A DNA stretch of 64,000 nucleotides, from contig JAEQBH010002362.1 of NCBI GenBank assembly GCA_016808115.1, positions 222,699 through 286,698 of the forward strand, given 5' to 3'. Shown piece by piece: positions 47,956-59,655 of the stretch. Position 1 is the stretch's first letter; each line of letters opens with the position of its first letter. Under the pieces are notes generated by a model. The model was not told the origin of the DNA. It did no database searches and worked only from the letters and a program-made list of their open reading frames with translations. The stretch comes from Tetrastigma voinierianum. Taxonomy: Eukaryota; Streptophyta; Magnoliopsida; Vitales; Vitaceae. A program made the translations under genes and the position numbers.

Positions 47956-49790
47956 ATGGCAGAAGAGAGAGATGACCAAACAGAGGAACAGAGGACAACA
48001 ACCAGAAGGCCCCCCATTACTGACACAATGGAGGATTTTTGGAGGCCTATTATTCAGGAAGAATATTCTCGTAATCGGGACAAATTTATCAGGATGCAAA
48101 TACTAACTAAAGCGCCTTTAATTACAATGTGTTCAAAGAATATCACTTATCGGGTCATCCCAATCGAAGACCCAAATGAACACCGGGAAGATTTCTCAAG
48201 ATGGGCAAATACAGGGAAGCCGAATCTGCAGGAGACCGTAGGTGATAAAACTCGCATTCTTCCCATTTTATTTGAGAGATTACTGTACCACATGGTATGA
48301 ATCATTACCAGTATGGTTCTCGTGATACTGGGAAGAGTCGGGTAGAAGCTACTGGTAGATTCTTTTCCCTCTTCTCACTTCGTAGACGAAGAGAGATAAT
48401 AGTATTCCAACAAGGGGAAGATGAGAGCTTATATGTAGCTTGGGAAAGATTCAAGAGGTTGCTGAAGAGGTGCCCGATGCATGGAATAGATTTGAAGACA
48501 CAGATGGACATAGTGTATCATGCTTAAACGACACATCTAAGGGCATTATCGATGCTTCATGCCGTGTGGGAGCACTAAACGAAAAGTGCGGGAAGAGGCG
48601 AGAGATCCGATCGAAGATTTAGCAAATGCACATGAAAGCCTAACTGAAGTTTTCAAGAGGAAGCAGCCAGAGAAAAGGGTCATGGAGCCGAGCAAGATGA
48701 CAGCCATGGAAGCAAAGTCGATGCCATAATGCATAGGATGGACAAATTCAAGAGAGAAGATGCACACCGCTCATGAAATAGGAGCAAGGGAAAGAGAACT
48801 AATGAGAAGTTAAGTGTCGACGTGCAATGCAAGAAGATTCTTATGGTGCTCGAGGAGGTTGGCACGGAACGAGCAAAGAAGCTATCATTTGCCAAATCCT
48901 AACCCGCCCACACACTACAATCCGGGAAGACTGAGGAACCATGATGAATTTCTTTATACGCGGAGGGCATTACACGCCTGGGGCGTTGTGGACAACATCC
49001 TCAACAAGGATATCAATGTACCACTGTCTCCAAAGAAGAAGACCAAGGAGTTGAAGGCGTAAATGAATATCGTGGTCGCAGGAGAACCCAACCATTCGGG
49101 TTCAGATGCCGCAGCTTCATTGGGGATAACAAGAGGCTATTACACCTATGAACGGTAAACCATCCGACTGAATCTTTCTGTCCGATAAGACTCAAATGTT
49201 TCAGAAGAATGCTAGTGCCTCGCTGAAAAATTTAGAGACACAAGTAGGGCAACTGGCCCTGAATATGCCAAATCAGAGCAAGGGTACATTCCCTAGTGAC
49301 ACTCAGAAGAACCCAAAAGACTGCATGGCAATTCAGTTAAGAAGTGGGAAGGATTTGAGCAGCAACAAAAAGACATAAGGGAAAGAAGAGACTGAGGCAG
49401 AGAAAGAAGAGACTGAAAAGGATGAGAGAACAAGGGAAAAATAAACGAAGAGAATGGAGAAAAGGGAGACTGAGAGAAAAGAAGAGCCCCAAGGTTGCGA
49501 ACACAGATTTTATGGAATGAATGGAGTCGAAAACAGTTCACCCCATTCTTTGCTCCCATAAAATGTGGTGTAATCAAGAGAGTGGAATTGGAAGAAGGGT
49601 TAATTAGAACCCATCACCCAGAGAAGCCCAAAGAAAAAGGGAGAAAAAAGCTCCACTTGTCGAACGACCTTGTTAATTGCCAAATCACTCTGAGGAGCCT
49701 TGGCCGTGAATCAAATTCAAGCAGAGTCAGAATCCTTCAAGGAAGATATAGGATTTTAGATCAAGAAATAAAGAGTTTTTCTTGAATTTA
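47956..49790 (+). pseudogene. Athila-type gag
   Basis: Gag forms the particle around element RNA. The start MAEERDDQTEEQ (47956) is plausible. KNITYRVIPIEDPNEHREDF follows. A frame change near 48300 leads to REIIVFQQGEDESLYVAWER, FKRLLKRCPMHGIDLKTQM, the Athila signature for LYEAWERYK.LLR.CPHHG. Next, KGIIDASCRVGALNEK (48540-48590) matches a GIIDA..GGAL stretch, and LANAHESLTEVFKRKQPEKR follows in another frame. ASLKNLETQVGQLALNMPN and AIQLRSGKDL (49210-49360) match the C-terminal KNLE.Q.GQLA and AI.LRSGK motifs. At least four shifts or stops divide it. Similar elements continue into pol; here it ends. Confidence 0.8.
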
Positions 49791-51392
49791 GTTATAGTTT
49801 TATTTGTAAAGAAAGCAAATTGTACAATATCGAAATATTTTAATATCTGAATAAAATTTATGTTGACTTACAAATTGATTGATCGTTCATGATATCTAAA
49901 TTTTGTTTCTGTGTCATTTTCTTTTCTGTTTAGGAATCAAATAAATAATTCTGTTCTTCCTCAAGAAATACAAATTTGGAAAGAATTCAGCCTGAAATAA
50001 TTAAAACTGAAATTAGGAGTATCATTTCGCTTTATTTAAATCTGCTTAGTTTGCAAAATTGGAAAATTGGTTATTACCGGCGGAACAAAATACTGGGTTA
50101 AAATAATAAGTAAACAAAAGAATAAATACAAGTCTTGAAGAAATAATACACTTAGGTCAACAAAACTTATGAAACTTTGACAGAATTAGAACATCTTCCT
50201 CGAGATTCAGATTTGTAGTCCATACCCTGCACTCGTTTGATTATCATCGAGGCGAAACTTGTGAAAACAACCAACAAGAAATGATGAGGCCATCCTTGGC
50301 AATTTTGAGCTTTCTAAGCCTACCCTCAAAATATGCTTAAGCATATTCTCTAGTTCCTGATTTGAGCCAAATAAGCCTTAGTTTCTTCAATAAGCAAATA
50401 ATAAAACCGGGAATTCCTTCCTTGCAATAAACTCAAGCAAAGAAAGAGCCCAATTTATCCAGCTTCAGCCCAAAAAAGTTTAGTATAAAGGAAGAAACTA
50501 AATTGGGGAACAATACTCAAATTTTGACAATGAAGGAGTTGAAGAGGTAAAGAAGTAAATTGCTGAAATAAGGAATAAGTTTTGTCTCATGTCTAGTTCC
50601 TCGAACAATTAAGCTCGTAGGGTATTTTAACACCTAGCACCCTAATGCCAACTGCATGGAGTTGCAAATTTCCTAAAGTTCTCTAAGAGTAATAGAAAGC
50701 CTAAGAAGACAAAACATTGCACTATTCCAAATCTAGAAGAATAAAGCAAAGGAGTGAAAGAACAAAGGAATCTACCCGAATCAATTATATATGGAAATTG
50801 AAATCTACAAAGAATTCAAAAGATGAATCAGCAGATTGAGGAGAATCAAAGAAGAACAAAGAAGAAAATGGTGAAAGTCGAGGCAACAAGTGTAGAGAAA
50901 GATGGAAACTGGGTATTTTTCAACCTAAATTTTTCCATTATCTACCCAATTACCTGCTCCAACATTACAAGCCCGAAGACTTATCGATTCAAGGTCGAAT
51001 TCACCTACATTAGCGGAGAGATCAATATGAAAAACAAGCCTATGGGACTTGACAACAACAAGAAAACTCCCCGTAAGATTAACTAAATTCAACATGAAGA
51101 TGAAAAGGATTGATGACCCGCACACACAATACGTAACAAGACTCAGAAATAAATCGTTTAAATACATTAGTTTATCAAGAAATTTCAGGTTAGAAGTATA
51201 CCAAGTGTCTTGTTCTTGTATCAAACCCAAATTTAAAATAATGTTAGTATCTCTTAATTCTAGTTCAAAAAGGTGGAATGGGAAAGACTGTGGTACGAAT
51301 TCGAAAAATGTCCTTAAAAATTTTTCTAAGCTTATTCATTGAGGACAAACAATCCTTCTCTTCTTTCGCTTTAAGGACAAGCAAAATTTTAA
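49791..51392 (+). other. Non-coding internal region of the gag-only element
   Basis: AT-rich with short frames only, such as 50823-51086 (MNQQIEENQRRTKKKM..), which has no domain I know. The stretch between gag and the polypurine tract holds no pol motif in any frame. GAGGACAAACAATCC and GGACAAGCAAAATTTTAAG before the 3' LTR are typical of the group. Confidence 0.5.
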
Positions 51393-51405
51393 GTCTGGGG
51401 GAATT
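51393..51405 (+). other. Polypurine tract of the gag-only element
   Basis: GTCTGGGGGAATT stands directly before TGATGAGTC of the 3' LTR. Confidence 0.75.
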
Positions 51406-54053
51406 TGATGAGTCAAAACTCATTAGATTTTTAATTCATTTTTCCGAGTTTATTGGTGAGAATAATGTTGAATTGTTTAAAAGTGATAATTGACTCAAAT
51501 TTCACTCACAGAAAATACAAAAGCAGTAAAAATCAAATTTTAGCAAAATCGAAGAAATCACTGGGCAGTTATAATTGAGGTCACAATCTAGGAATTTAAG
51601 TCGCGATTGTGAAGCTTCGCTTCTAGCAATTCCAAGCTGACAAAGAACAAATTCAGTTTCAAGAAGAAACTAAACGTGAACAAGCTAAGTCTGACTTGAA
51701 AAGGAAGTTTCATGGCAAAGAAAACGTGATTGGTGACTAAAGGAAACAATCAAGAGAAGAATTGATGTCGCGACATCAACTGAGGTCGCGACCGTAATTC
51801 GCCTTCCATGAAGCCACAAGAGAAGTCTTTGGTAAGAAAAGAGGTTGCAAACTAGTTTTTATACTAAGTTCCATTTCATGTCGCGACATCAACTTGAGGT
51901 CGCGACATAAAAATAATGCAAGATTCAGTGTAACCGAAAAACAAGAGTCAAAAGAGGTTTAACTCAGAAGTCGAGAAGCACTTGCCAAGGAACCGAGCTT
52001 CAGAACCTTAAAAAGTCAAATGAGCAAGTGATGTCGCTAACAATCATTCAAGTCGCGACCAAGAAAAGCCGAGTAAGAGATATCATGTCGCTACACGTAA
52101 TCAGGCTCGCACTGAAAAGAGTTTCGGGAAGAAAGAAATAAGTTACAACGCGGGAAATGAGGTTGCAACCGAAGAAAAAGAAATGGAAAGTAAGAGGCCT
52201 ACATCACCATGAGGTCGCGACATAAAATTGAAAGTTATGAAGATGCAAAACTACCAATGTACCTGCGACTTTCAAGGAATCAAAGTCACAACATGAAGTC
52301 GTTTAAACACAGCAAGATGGTCGCAACCTAAACCTGAGGTCGCGACATCAACACCGGCGAACATCGAGCATAAGAGGTCGCGAAGAAACGACGCCGCGAC
52401 TCACTAATCAAAGCCGTTGAAAGACAAACAAAGTTGCAACTTGAAAGGAAGAGGTCAGCATCGATCATGAGCTAGCCAGAGTTTCTATGTCGCGATATCA
52501 ACTCGTGTCGCGACATAGAATAGTGGGCTGGGCTTTTTATCTGGATTTCCACCTGGAGTATTTTGGGATTCATCACTTTCTTCCTTCTTTTCGACAAGAT
52601 AAATAGAGATTTCGATTAGTAAAATAGTTTTTTCTCCTTCACTACCCAACAAAGTGGAAAAGAAGAGGAACTCAAAGGTATATTATGTAGCAGATTTTAT
52701 TTTAGTTTTATTTTTTAGTTTTATTTTCTGGATTTGAATCTGCAAACTGTGCAGAGACGATTAGAGCTGGATTGTTAGTTCTGTTATATTTTCTTCAGAT
52801 ATCGTCGAAATTTATGAAATCAGACAAATTTATGAATTCATTTCTTTGTATTTATCATAGCTATTGTGCGGGTCAGGCGTTATCTAGCACTCCATTTCGA
52901 TTCGCAATGTAAGAATCGTGAGCTGCTAAATTTCAACCTGATTTGATTTACATTTAGTTACGCCTTCTCGCATTTATGGAGAATTAATTTGGGCTTAGTT
53001 TTTACTTAATCGGGTGTCGCTTTTAATGGATAAGTTCCAAATAGTAATAATTTAGTACCAACAGGGAATGACCACCGATATCCAAGATGCCCTCCGTGAC
53101 AATGCAGACTGAGATTCCCGAGAGTCGAGAGCATCTTTTAAGTGGGCATGTTCGACTATTATTGACGAATCATGAGCTTCCGAGAGTTCATTTTGATAAA
53201 TCCCCATTCGCTCATAATCGGGTCGAGGTGTATTTAACAATATAAATCATCGTGAAAGTCTCACCTAATCTAAGGATAGGTTCCAATCCCTGCATAGCTT
53301 ATATCTAATCAAGGGAAAGGGATGTTTCATAGATCCAAGGATGAGCCACCACTCAGTGGCAGAAACTTAGCTAAAACTCGAGAAGGTGAAGAAGTTCATT
53401 GCCAATGTGAAACGGGTGTGAAGTATCGAGAAAGTAAAATACCTAGATCTTGCAAGAAAATGTGGAATACGTAGTCGGGTTTGATCTTTGTCTTCGAGAG
53501 AAGCAAGGATATTAAATCGTTGAAAACTGAGATCCAATTCCAATAATTAGAAAATCTTGACAAAATCGATCCTCACATAGAACAGAGTAATGGAGATAGT
53601 GCCGAATTGATTGCTCCATCAGATTTATCATGGTTTTTTCGTTTCTCACAAAGAACTCCGATTCAATCCATTCTTTATGTACAATTTATTTTTGGTCATT
53701 CACTTTGTTTAGTTTAATTTGAAATATTATTCAATAGTATAGATTTTAATTTTCGTTGTTTCTCGATAAAATTACCATGAGTTTTGAGTCCAAATAGTAT
53801 GAAATTTTAGTAGTCGTAGTCGACTTGTAATTCGCTATCAATCTTCAGGGGAATGATACCGGGGATTTACATTCAAATTTACTACTAGACATTTCAGAAT
53901 TTGCAAAGGTCATAGACCGAACCCTATTTTTTTAATTCAACATTAAGAGAAAATTATTTAGCAAGCCAAATTATCCAAAGGACACGGGTATAAGAGAATT
54001 GTAAGGCTCTCGTAGCCGTGTTTATTTTGAGGGTTTTAGCCATATAGAAAAGC
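51406..54053 (+). mobile_element. 3' LTR of the gag-only element
   Basis: Same order of words as the 5' LTR, including the GTCGCGAC array (51765-52520) and TATA-like GATAAATAGAGA near 52598-52609. It differs from the 5' copy by very many one- and two-base gains and losses, more than expected for LTR ageing by substitution. The right end is near GCGCTTAATTACC. Confidence 0.76.
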
Positions 54054-54370
54054 GCTTAATTACCTTCATTTCACTTTCATTTATCATTTAATTCACTTTT
54101 TTCATTTAGGTTTATTCATATTCTTGACCTGTAGGTCCTTATTTTATAAATTTCCAAATTTGCCCTTTTTCACTTGTGTTTATTTTCGGGTTCAATCAAT
54201 TTCTCATTTTAGCATATAATATTTAATCATATTCTCACATATTCATTTCACATTTCACAATTTAACAATTTATCAGTTTTCCTCGGAAAAACTCAAGTTT
54301 GGCTCAATTTATACCTGAAATATATAATAAAATTATTATAGAAATTCTAGGGTATTTTTTGGATGTTACA

Positions 54371-54375
54371 CCAAA
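54371..54375. other. Target-site duplication, right copy (CCAAA)
   Basis: Repeats 42744-42748 after ...GGATGTTACA, the complement of the start of LTR X. Confidence 0.85.
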
Positions 54376-54509
54376 TCAGCTCCAAAATAGCATCAAATCA
54401 ACATCAAACTAACAAATAAACCAAATTTCCAAAATAGCAAGAAATTAACAAGTCAAAATGCCTGAAATTCCCGTCCCAATCCGAATTTACTTTGATGACA
54501 TGGACCATC
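54376..54509 (-). mobile_element. 3' untranslated/LTR portion of the outermost gypsy element
   Basis: Joins the integrase stop (54510) to 42743 on the minus strand once LTR X is removed. TC-rich and non-coding. The exact LTR start is not clear. Confidence 0.4.
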
Positions 54510-55472
54510 TTATCTTTTTGTTTCCTTGGAGTTGAACACGTGGGCACCTTCCACTTGGAAATCTTGAATTAAAACATTAAGGGCTTCTTTGAATCTTTTA
54601 GCTCTAGCTTGTGTTATCGGGCCAAGTAGGATTTCAAGTGGTTCCGCACTCCATCCCTTAACCATGCCTCCATCATTCTCCTCCTCTTGAAAAGGATTTG
54701 TCCTCAAATCGTCACTTGCATCAAAAGGACTCAAGTTAGTGACATTAAAAGTAGCACTTACATTATTATACTCATCAGGCAAATCTAGCTTGTAGGCATT
54801 TTCATTGATGTGCTCGAGGACTTGAAAAGAGCCATCACCCCTAGGGAGCAATTTGGATTGCCTTTGTGTGGGAAATATTTCGTAATGCACCTAAACCCAC
54901 CCTCCCAAGTTCAAAGACAATCCTGTGACGCCTCATTGCCTGTTTCGCATATTGTTCCGTTCTTCGCTTGATGTTGAGTCTTGCCTTCTCATGAATATGC
55001 TTAACAAATTCGACTTTCTTTTTTCCATCTACTTTAACATGCTCAGACATGGTAAAGGAGATAAATCCAAAGGAGTCAAAAGGTGAAAATTTAGTAGTAG
55101 AATGTATAGTACGATTATAAGCAAACTCAACATGTGGTAAACAGTCTTCCCATGTTTTAATGTTCTTTTTAATGATAGTCCTTAACAAAGTAGACAAGGT
55201 TCTATTCACGACCTCGGTCTGACCATTGGTTTGTGGATGACAAGTAGTAGAAAACAATAAATTGGTTTCTAACTTGCACCACAAGGTCTTTTAAAAGTAA
55301 CTCAAGAATTTTGCATCTCTATCCAAAACAATTGTCTTAGGCGGTATATGCAATCTCACAACCTCCCTGAAGAACAATCTAGCCACATGAGAAGCATCAT
55401 CCGTTTTGTGGCATGGGATAAAATAAGCCATATTTGAAAACCTATCCACAACCACAAAAATAGAATCCCTAT
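54510..55472 (-). pseudogene. Ty3/gypsy integrase, core and C-terminus
   Basis: The element's integrase inserts its DNA copy into the host. Read on the minus strand: RDSIFVVVDRFSNMAYFIPC, HKTDDASHVARLFFREVVRL, TIVLDRDAKFLSYF, then LLFSTTCHPQTNGQTEVVNR, EDCLPHVEFAYNRTIHSTT, then LLPRGDGSFQVLEHINENAY and SATFNVTNLSPFD (the GPY-like C-terminal part). Catalytic D (DRFS; DRDAKF) and E (TEVVNR) positions are kept, unusually well for this window. Breaks: a stop after FLSYF (55288-55290) and a shift near 54870-54890. The N-terminal half continues at 60534 beyond LTR X. Confidence 0.86.
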
Positions 55473-56977
55473 TGTAACGCCCCAAAAATACCCTAGAATT
55501 TTTGTAATAATTTTATTATATATATTCCGGGTATAAATAGATCCAAACTTGGGTTTTTCCGAGAATTTGTTAAATGTTATATGATTGTATGACTAAATGT
55601 CAATTGCAAAGGATATATGATTGAATGTGATATACTAAGTGATTAAATGATTGAACCCGAAAATAACCCAACTGAAAAATGACAAATTTGGAATTTGAAA
55701 AAATGAGGACCTAAGGGTCATTTGAGATTAAGTTATATGTCTAAGTGTGATTATTGAGATTTGAAAATAAAATGAAATGTGGGCTATATAGTAAATTGGG
55801 AGAACTTAACCCAAAAATGGGTTTTGGTGAGCCAAACATGGCCTAGAGGGATTTTTGACTTAAGACCACATTTGGTCTTAGAATGCCCATTTGGGAAAAA
55901 CCGTATTTGAGAGGGAGTGAGAGGAGAAAGCTAGGGTTTTGGGAAGAAGTGAGATATGGTGCAAAATCCAACCCATTTTTGTTCAAGATTTTGCAAGAAG
56001 AAGAAAGGAGAGAGCTAGGGCTTGGGTTTCAAGTGATTTAAGGTAAGAAATAAAACCCTAACTTCATCTTTGATTTTTGATTTCTGGGGGAAAAGCCATA
56101 ACTTAAGTAAAGGGGTTATCATGTTAAAAACCACTTTTGGGAAGTTGTTTCGTGGATTATAACGCCTAAAAATACTCCTAGAATTTTATAATAAAATTAT
56201 TATATTCGGTATAGAATCAATGAAAGTTAAACTGGTTTTTCCTCTGAAATTTGATAAATTGATAAATTGTGAGATAATTGAGTGTGAGCATATGATTGCC
56301 ATTATATGCTAAATTGAGAAAGTGATCAACCTTAATAATCCTAAGTGAAAAGGGCAAATGTGGGAAATTTGTAAATGAGGACCTAAGGGTCAATTGTTAT
56401 AAAGAATAAATGTCTAGGTGAATTTATGATAAATGAATGGCCAAAGTGGAATAATAGGAGACTTAAATGAAAATGGGCAAAGGCTAAACAAGGCCTTATG
56501 GAATGTTAACTGGAAGACCAAAAAGGAGAAAAATGAGAAAGGAGAATAAGGTGGAAGGCCAAACATGGCCTTACACTTAAGTGGATTTAAAAGACCAAAA
56601 GTGGTCTTTGGGAGCTCATTTGTTGAGCAAACCCGTTTTGAGAGGGGGAGGAGAAAAGGGGGAGAAAGGCTAGGGTTTGTAAGAAGGAGTGGTTTTGGTT
56701 GGGTTTGCTTCCCATTTCTTCCTCTTATGGATCGGCAATCTACAAGAGGAGACTGACTTGAGATAAGGTAAGAAAAATCAAACCCTAACTTCCTTTTATG
56801 TTCTTGATTCGGGGAAAGCCCTAAAATAAGAAAAGGATTTTCATTGGATTCTAAACCACCTTGAGTTGTTTCGTGATTCCACAGGATTTTTGATATGGGA
56901 TGAATTGGAGAAGATTTATTGAAGAAAAATGGGTGAAAATGCCAAAATCCAGCATTTTCTGGGCAAAACTCGTAAGT

Positions 56978-57130
56978 GGTACTAGTACCAAAGAGTGGTA
57001 CCGGCACCATGATGTAAGGCAAGTGGTACCGGTGAATTACCCAAACCGGTACCGGTACCCACTAAGCAAGTGAGGGACTCGGTACCGCAGTCAATCAAAG
57101 TGGTACCAACAATCAAAGTGGTACTGAAAA
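56978..57130. repeat. GGTACC-rich segment of LTR X (inner copy)
   Basis: Seven or more GGTACC or GGTACT words in 150 bases, some joined as CCGGTACCGGTACCC. A matching segment lies at 58797-58950 in the outer copy, and a smaller one at 12205-12310 in the chromovirus LTR. Confidence 0.85.
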
Positions 57131-57625
57131 TTACCGTCCCAGCCATGCATGCATATTTTTGCACCGTTGCTTTGTATTTGTATACCATTGTTTCAGTGGA
57201 CCCTAAGAAACGACATCAGGGGTTCAAATAAGAATGAGACTGAGTGAAAACTCCGATCGTACTCACTTACCGCGATATTCGCTTAGTATGAGTATTTGTT
57301 TAACCACTAAGAGTGAAGAATTTATATTTGGCTAGGTGCGGGTGAAGACGATTAACCGACTCCCTGATTGGAATCTAAAGATAAAGGATCGAGCAACCTG
57401 CTCGTTTGACTCCTAATTTATTTCAAGTGTTTTGGTAGTTTACCAAATAAATTTGAAATGATTATACGAAGTGAGCATATCTTTGAAATTATATTACGAA
57501 AGTGCATATGGAATTGAAATGTGATATTGAAATGTTTGAAAACCGAATGAATATGAGTGATAAATCGAATTGTAAATGAATCGCCAATTTCATCTTTAAT
57601 ACTTGAATCAACTATATCAATGAAC

Positions 57626-57850
57626 CGCCCGACGGATGCACACCACCGACATCTGCCGCGAAGGCACCCCGAATTGTCCAATGTCCTACTGGGCGGATGC
57701 ACCACCTAAGATCCGCTGCGATGATGTATGGCATTGAAGAAATGTCCCACTTGGCGAGATGCGCCAATCGACATCCGTCATGATGGCGTATGACATTTAA
57801 GTAATACCACATGTCGGGGTGCACCAAACGACATCCGTCATGATGGGAGA
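57626..57850. repeat. Four 60-65 bp repeats in the inner X LTR
   Basis: Units centred on GGATGCACC..CGACATCCGTC at about 57635, 57697, 57757 and 57817, each with a CGTCATGATGG or CTGCGATGATG end. Confidence 0.82.
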
Positions 57851-59498
57851 CCGAATTGTTAAATGTGTAAGTGCATTACTGAATGATAAAAAGAACGGGA
57901 TTCATCAAACGGAATCCGCCACGAATGTGAATTGAATAGTCAAGGTGAAATAACCAATCATGGACGAGTGTAAATGGGATTTTATGTATATGCTTAAATC
58001 TCATAAATTGAATTGTGAATTGAATTGTTGTATTGAAAATGCATGTTATGACACAATAAATGATTTGTAAAATGAAAGCATGTGAAAATGAATAGCATGA
58101 GTATGTTTGGATATAAGAGGCATGGTTTAATGTTAAATGCATGTCAAGTTAAATTGAATATTGGAATAGAACCACTAAGCATGAAAATGCTTAGCGTGTA
58201 GTTTTTAACCATGCACAGGTATCGAGTGAACAGGAAAGAAGGCCAAGAACAAGAAGCGCAGAGTCATAGACAAAGTTGCGGCGTATAAGTGTATACCCCG
58301 CCATATACATTTCATTTCTTTTTGACCATGTGACATTTTGTAAACAAAAGCGTTGAACACAGAACTAATGTTTTGTTTATCATTTTGTAAAGGCATGATA
58401 TGCCTTAATGTAAATGTGTTCGTATAAATGTAAATGTTTATGGGCCTACCATTTGAAAATGCTTTCGCGTATATGAGAACCCTAAAATGAAAAGACATAA
58501 CAAAATGTTTTGATAAAACAAATAAAAACAGCTTCGAGTAAACCGTTTCCGCCGGACCGCCATTCTGATCGGTTTCGGGATTCGGTCGCGACATTTTTGA
58601 AAAAGAAAATTTAAATAAAACGGTAAATAAAAAGAATTTAACGAGCGTCCCCGGGTTTCGGTTCGGACTCGCCATTCGGGTCGGACCGGGCTTGGGGGTC
58701 GCTACAGATTCCATGGTGGGTTTTGATGTAGGATGGATTTGAGGAGGTTTATTGAAAAAAAATTGAGTGAGAGATGGCAAAATCGCTTATTTCGGTAGAA
58801 CCCGCAAAGGGTACCGTGATTTAAAAGTTGGTACCGTTACTCCATTGTGCAAAGGGATTTGGTACCAGAACAAAATTCTGGTACCTGCATCATTCACAAG
58901 TAAAGGACTGTACCCCAGATGCATCAAAGTGGTACCCCAGACCGTACCGATGCTTTCTCAACAACCCCGATTAATTCTTGCATTGTTAAGTCCTATATTC
59001 ATACACCGATAGTATAGGAACCCTAATAAATGACTAATGAGGGTTCAAATAAGGATAAAACTAAATGAAAAATGTACCGTATCTAGCCGCCTCGGCGAAG
59101 TGTGATTATTGCTTACCCACTAAAAGTGATGCGTGTGATTAACTAGGGACGGGTGGGGATCACCTAACCTAGGACCGAGATCGAAGGGAAGGAAACGAGA
59201 ACCGACGCACATTTGGTTAGTTCTTCGGACCTCTATTTCGATTCAAGTATTGTTAGTTCTTAGTTCACCGTAATCATATTCCAATTTCAAGTGTTTTGGT
59301 AGTTTACCAAATAAATCTAAAATGATTGTATGGAATATGCATATCTCTGAAATGTTATTACAAAAGTGCATATGGATTTGGAAATGTGATATTTGAAATG
59401 TTTGACAATTAATTGTATGTGAGTGATTAATTGAATTATAAACGAATTGGTTAATTCTTGACATCTTGAATCGAATCGATATACCGAACGACCAACAT

Positions 59499-59655
59499 GG
59501 CGGGATGCACCAAGCGACATTCGTCATGAAGGCAAACCAAAATTGTTCAATGTCCCACACGACCGATGCACCAACGGTGATCCGCTGGGCGATGGTGTAT
59601 GACATCATAATGTCCCACATGACGGGATGCACCAATCGGCATCCGTCATGATGGC
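59499..59655. repeat. Three 60-70 bp repeats in the outer X LTR
   Basis: GGGATGCACCAAGCGACATT, CCGATGCACCAACGGTGATC and GGGATGCACCAATCGGCATC, same family as at 43659 and 57626. Confidence 0.82.

Larger units (their letters stand above)
45058..54053 (+). mobile_element. Athila-like gag-only retrotransposon
   Basis: 5' LTR 45058 to about 47650, internal part about 47650-51405 and 3' LTR 51406 to about 54053. Both LTRs start TGATGAGTC...AAACTCATTAG. The internal part encodes an Athila-type gag (47956-49790) and then 1.6 kb of sequence with no protease, RT or integrase, ending in a polypurine tract. Such an element would need proteins from relatives to move. I could not locate a clean primer site, so the 5' LTR end is approximate. 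It lies inside LTR X. Confidence 0.75.
42749..54370 (-). mobile_element. Solo LTR of family X, minus strand, carrying a 9 kb insertion
   Basis: On the minus strand it starts TGTAACATCCAAAAAATACC (54370) and ends CCGGAAAGGGTGCTACA (42749), with perfect CCAAA duplications outside. The body matches the two plus-strand X LTRs at 55473-60533, for example GGTATAAAT.GA.CCAAACTT near the start and the GGATGCCGATTGGTGCATCC repeats. An Athila-like element occupies 45058 to about 54053. Without it the LTR is about 2.6 kb. A single LTR with duplications on both sides is a solo LTR left by unequal recombination. Confidence 0.84.
56158..58706 (+). mobile_element. X LTR nested in another X LTR
   Basis: Starts TATAACGCCTAAAAATACTC and ends CTTGGGGGTCGCTACA. 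GATT stands on both flanks (near 56155 and 58707). It includes GGTACC-rich sequence (56980-57130), the 60-65 bp repeats and the region before the LTR end with TTCGGTTCGGACTCG. The host LTR keeps its own GGTACC segment at 58797-58950, confirming two full copies. Confidence 0.78.

Noticed and set aside
49791..51392. An envelope-like gene, as found in some Athila elements
   Set aside because: No long frame, signal peptide or transmembrane pattern that would support it.
56414..57022. 202-codon open frame on the minus strand
   Set aside because: It lies inside LTR X, antisense, is shared with no known protein and is broken in the other X LTRs. A chance frame.
58205..58780. 191-codon open frame on the minus strand
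   Set aside because: It crosses the end of the inner X LTR into the outer one, so it cannot be an old gene; low-complexity Phe/Tyr-rich composition.
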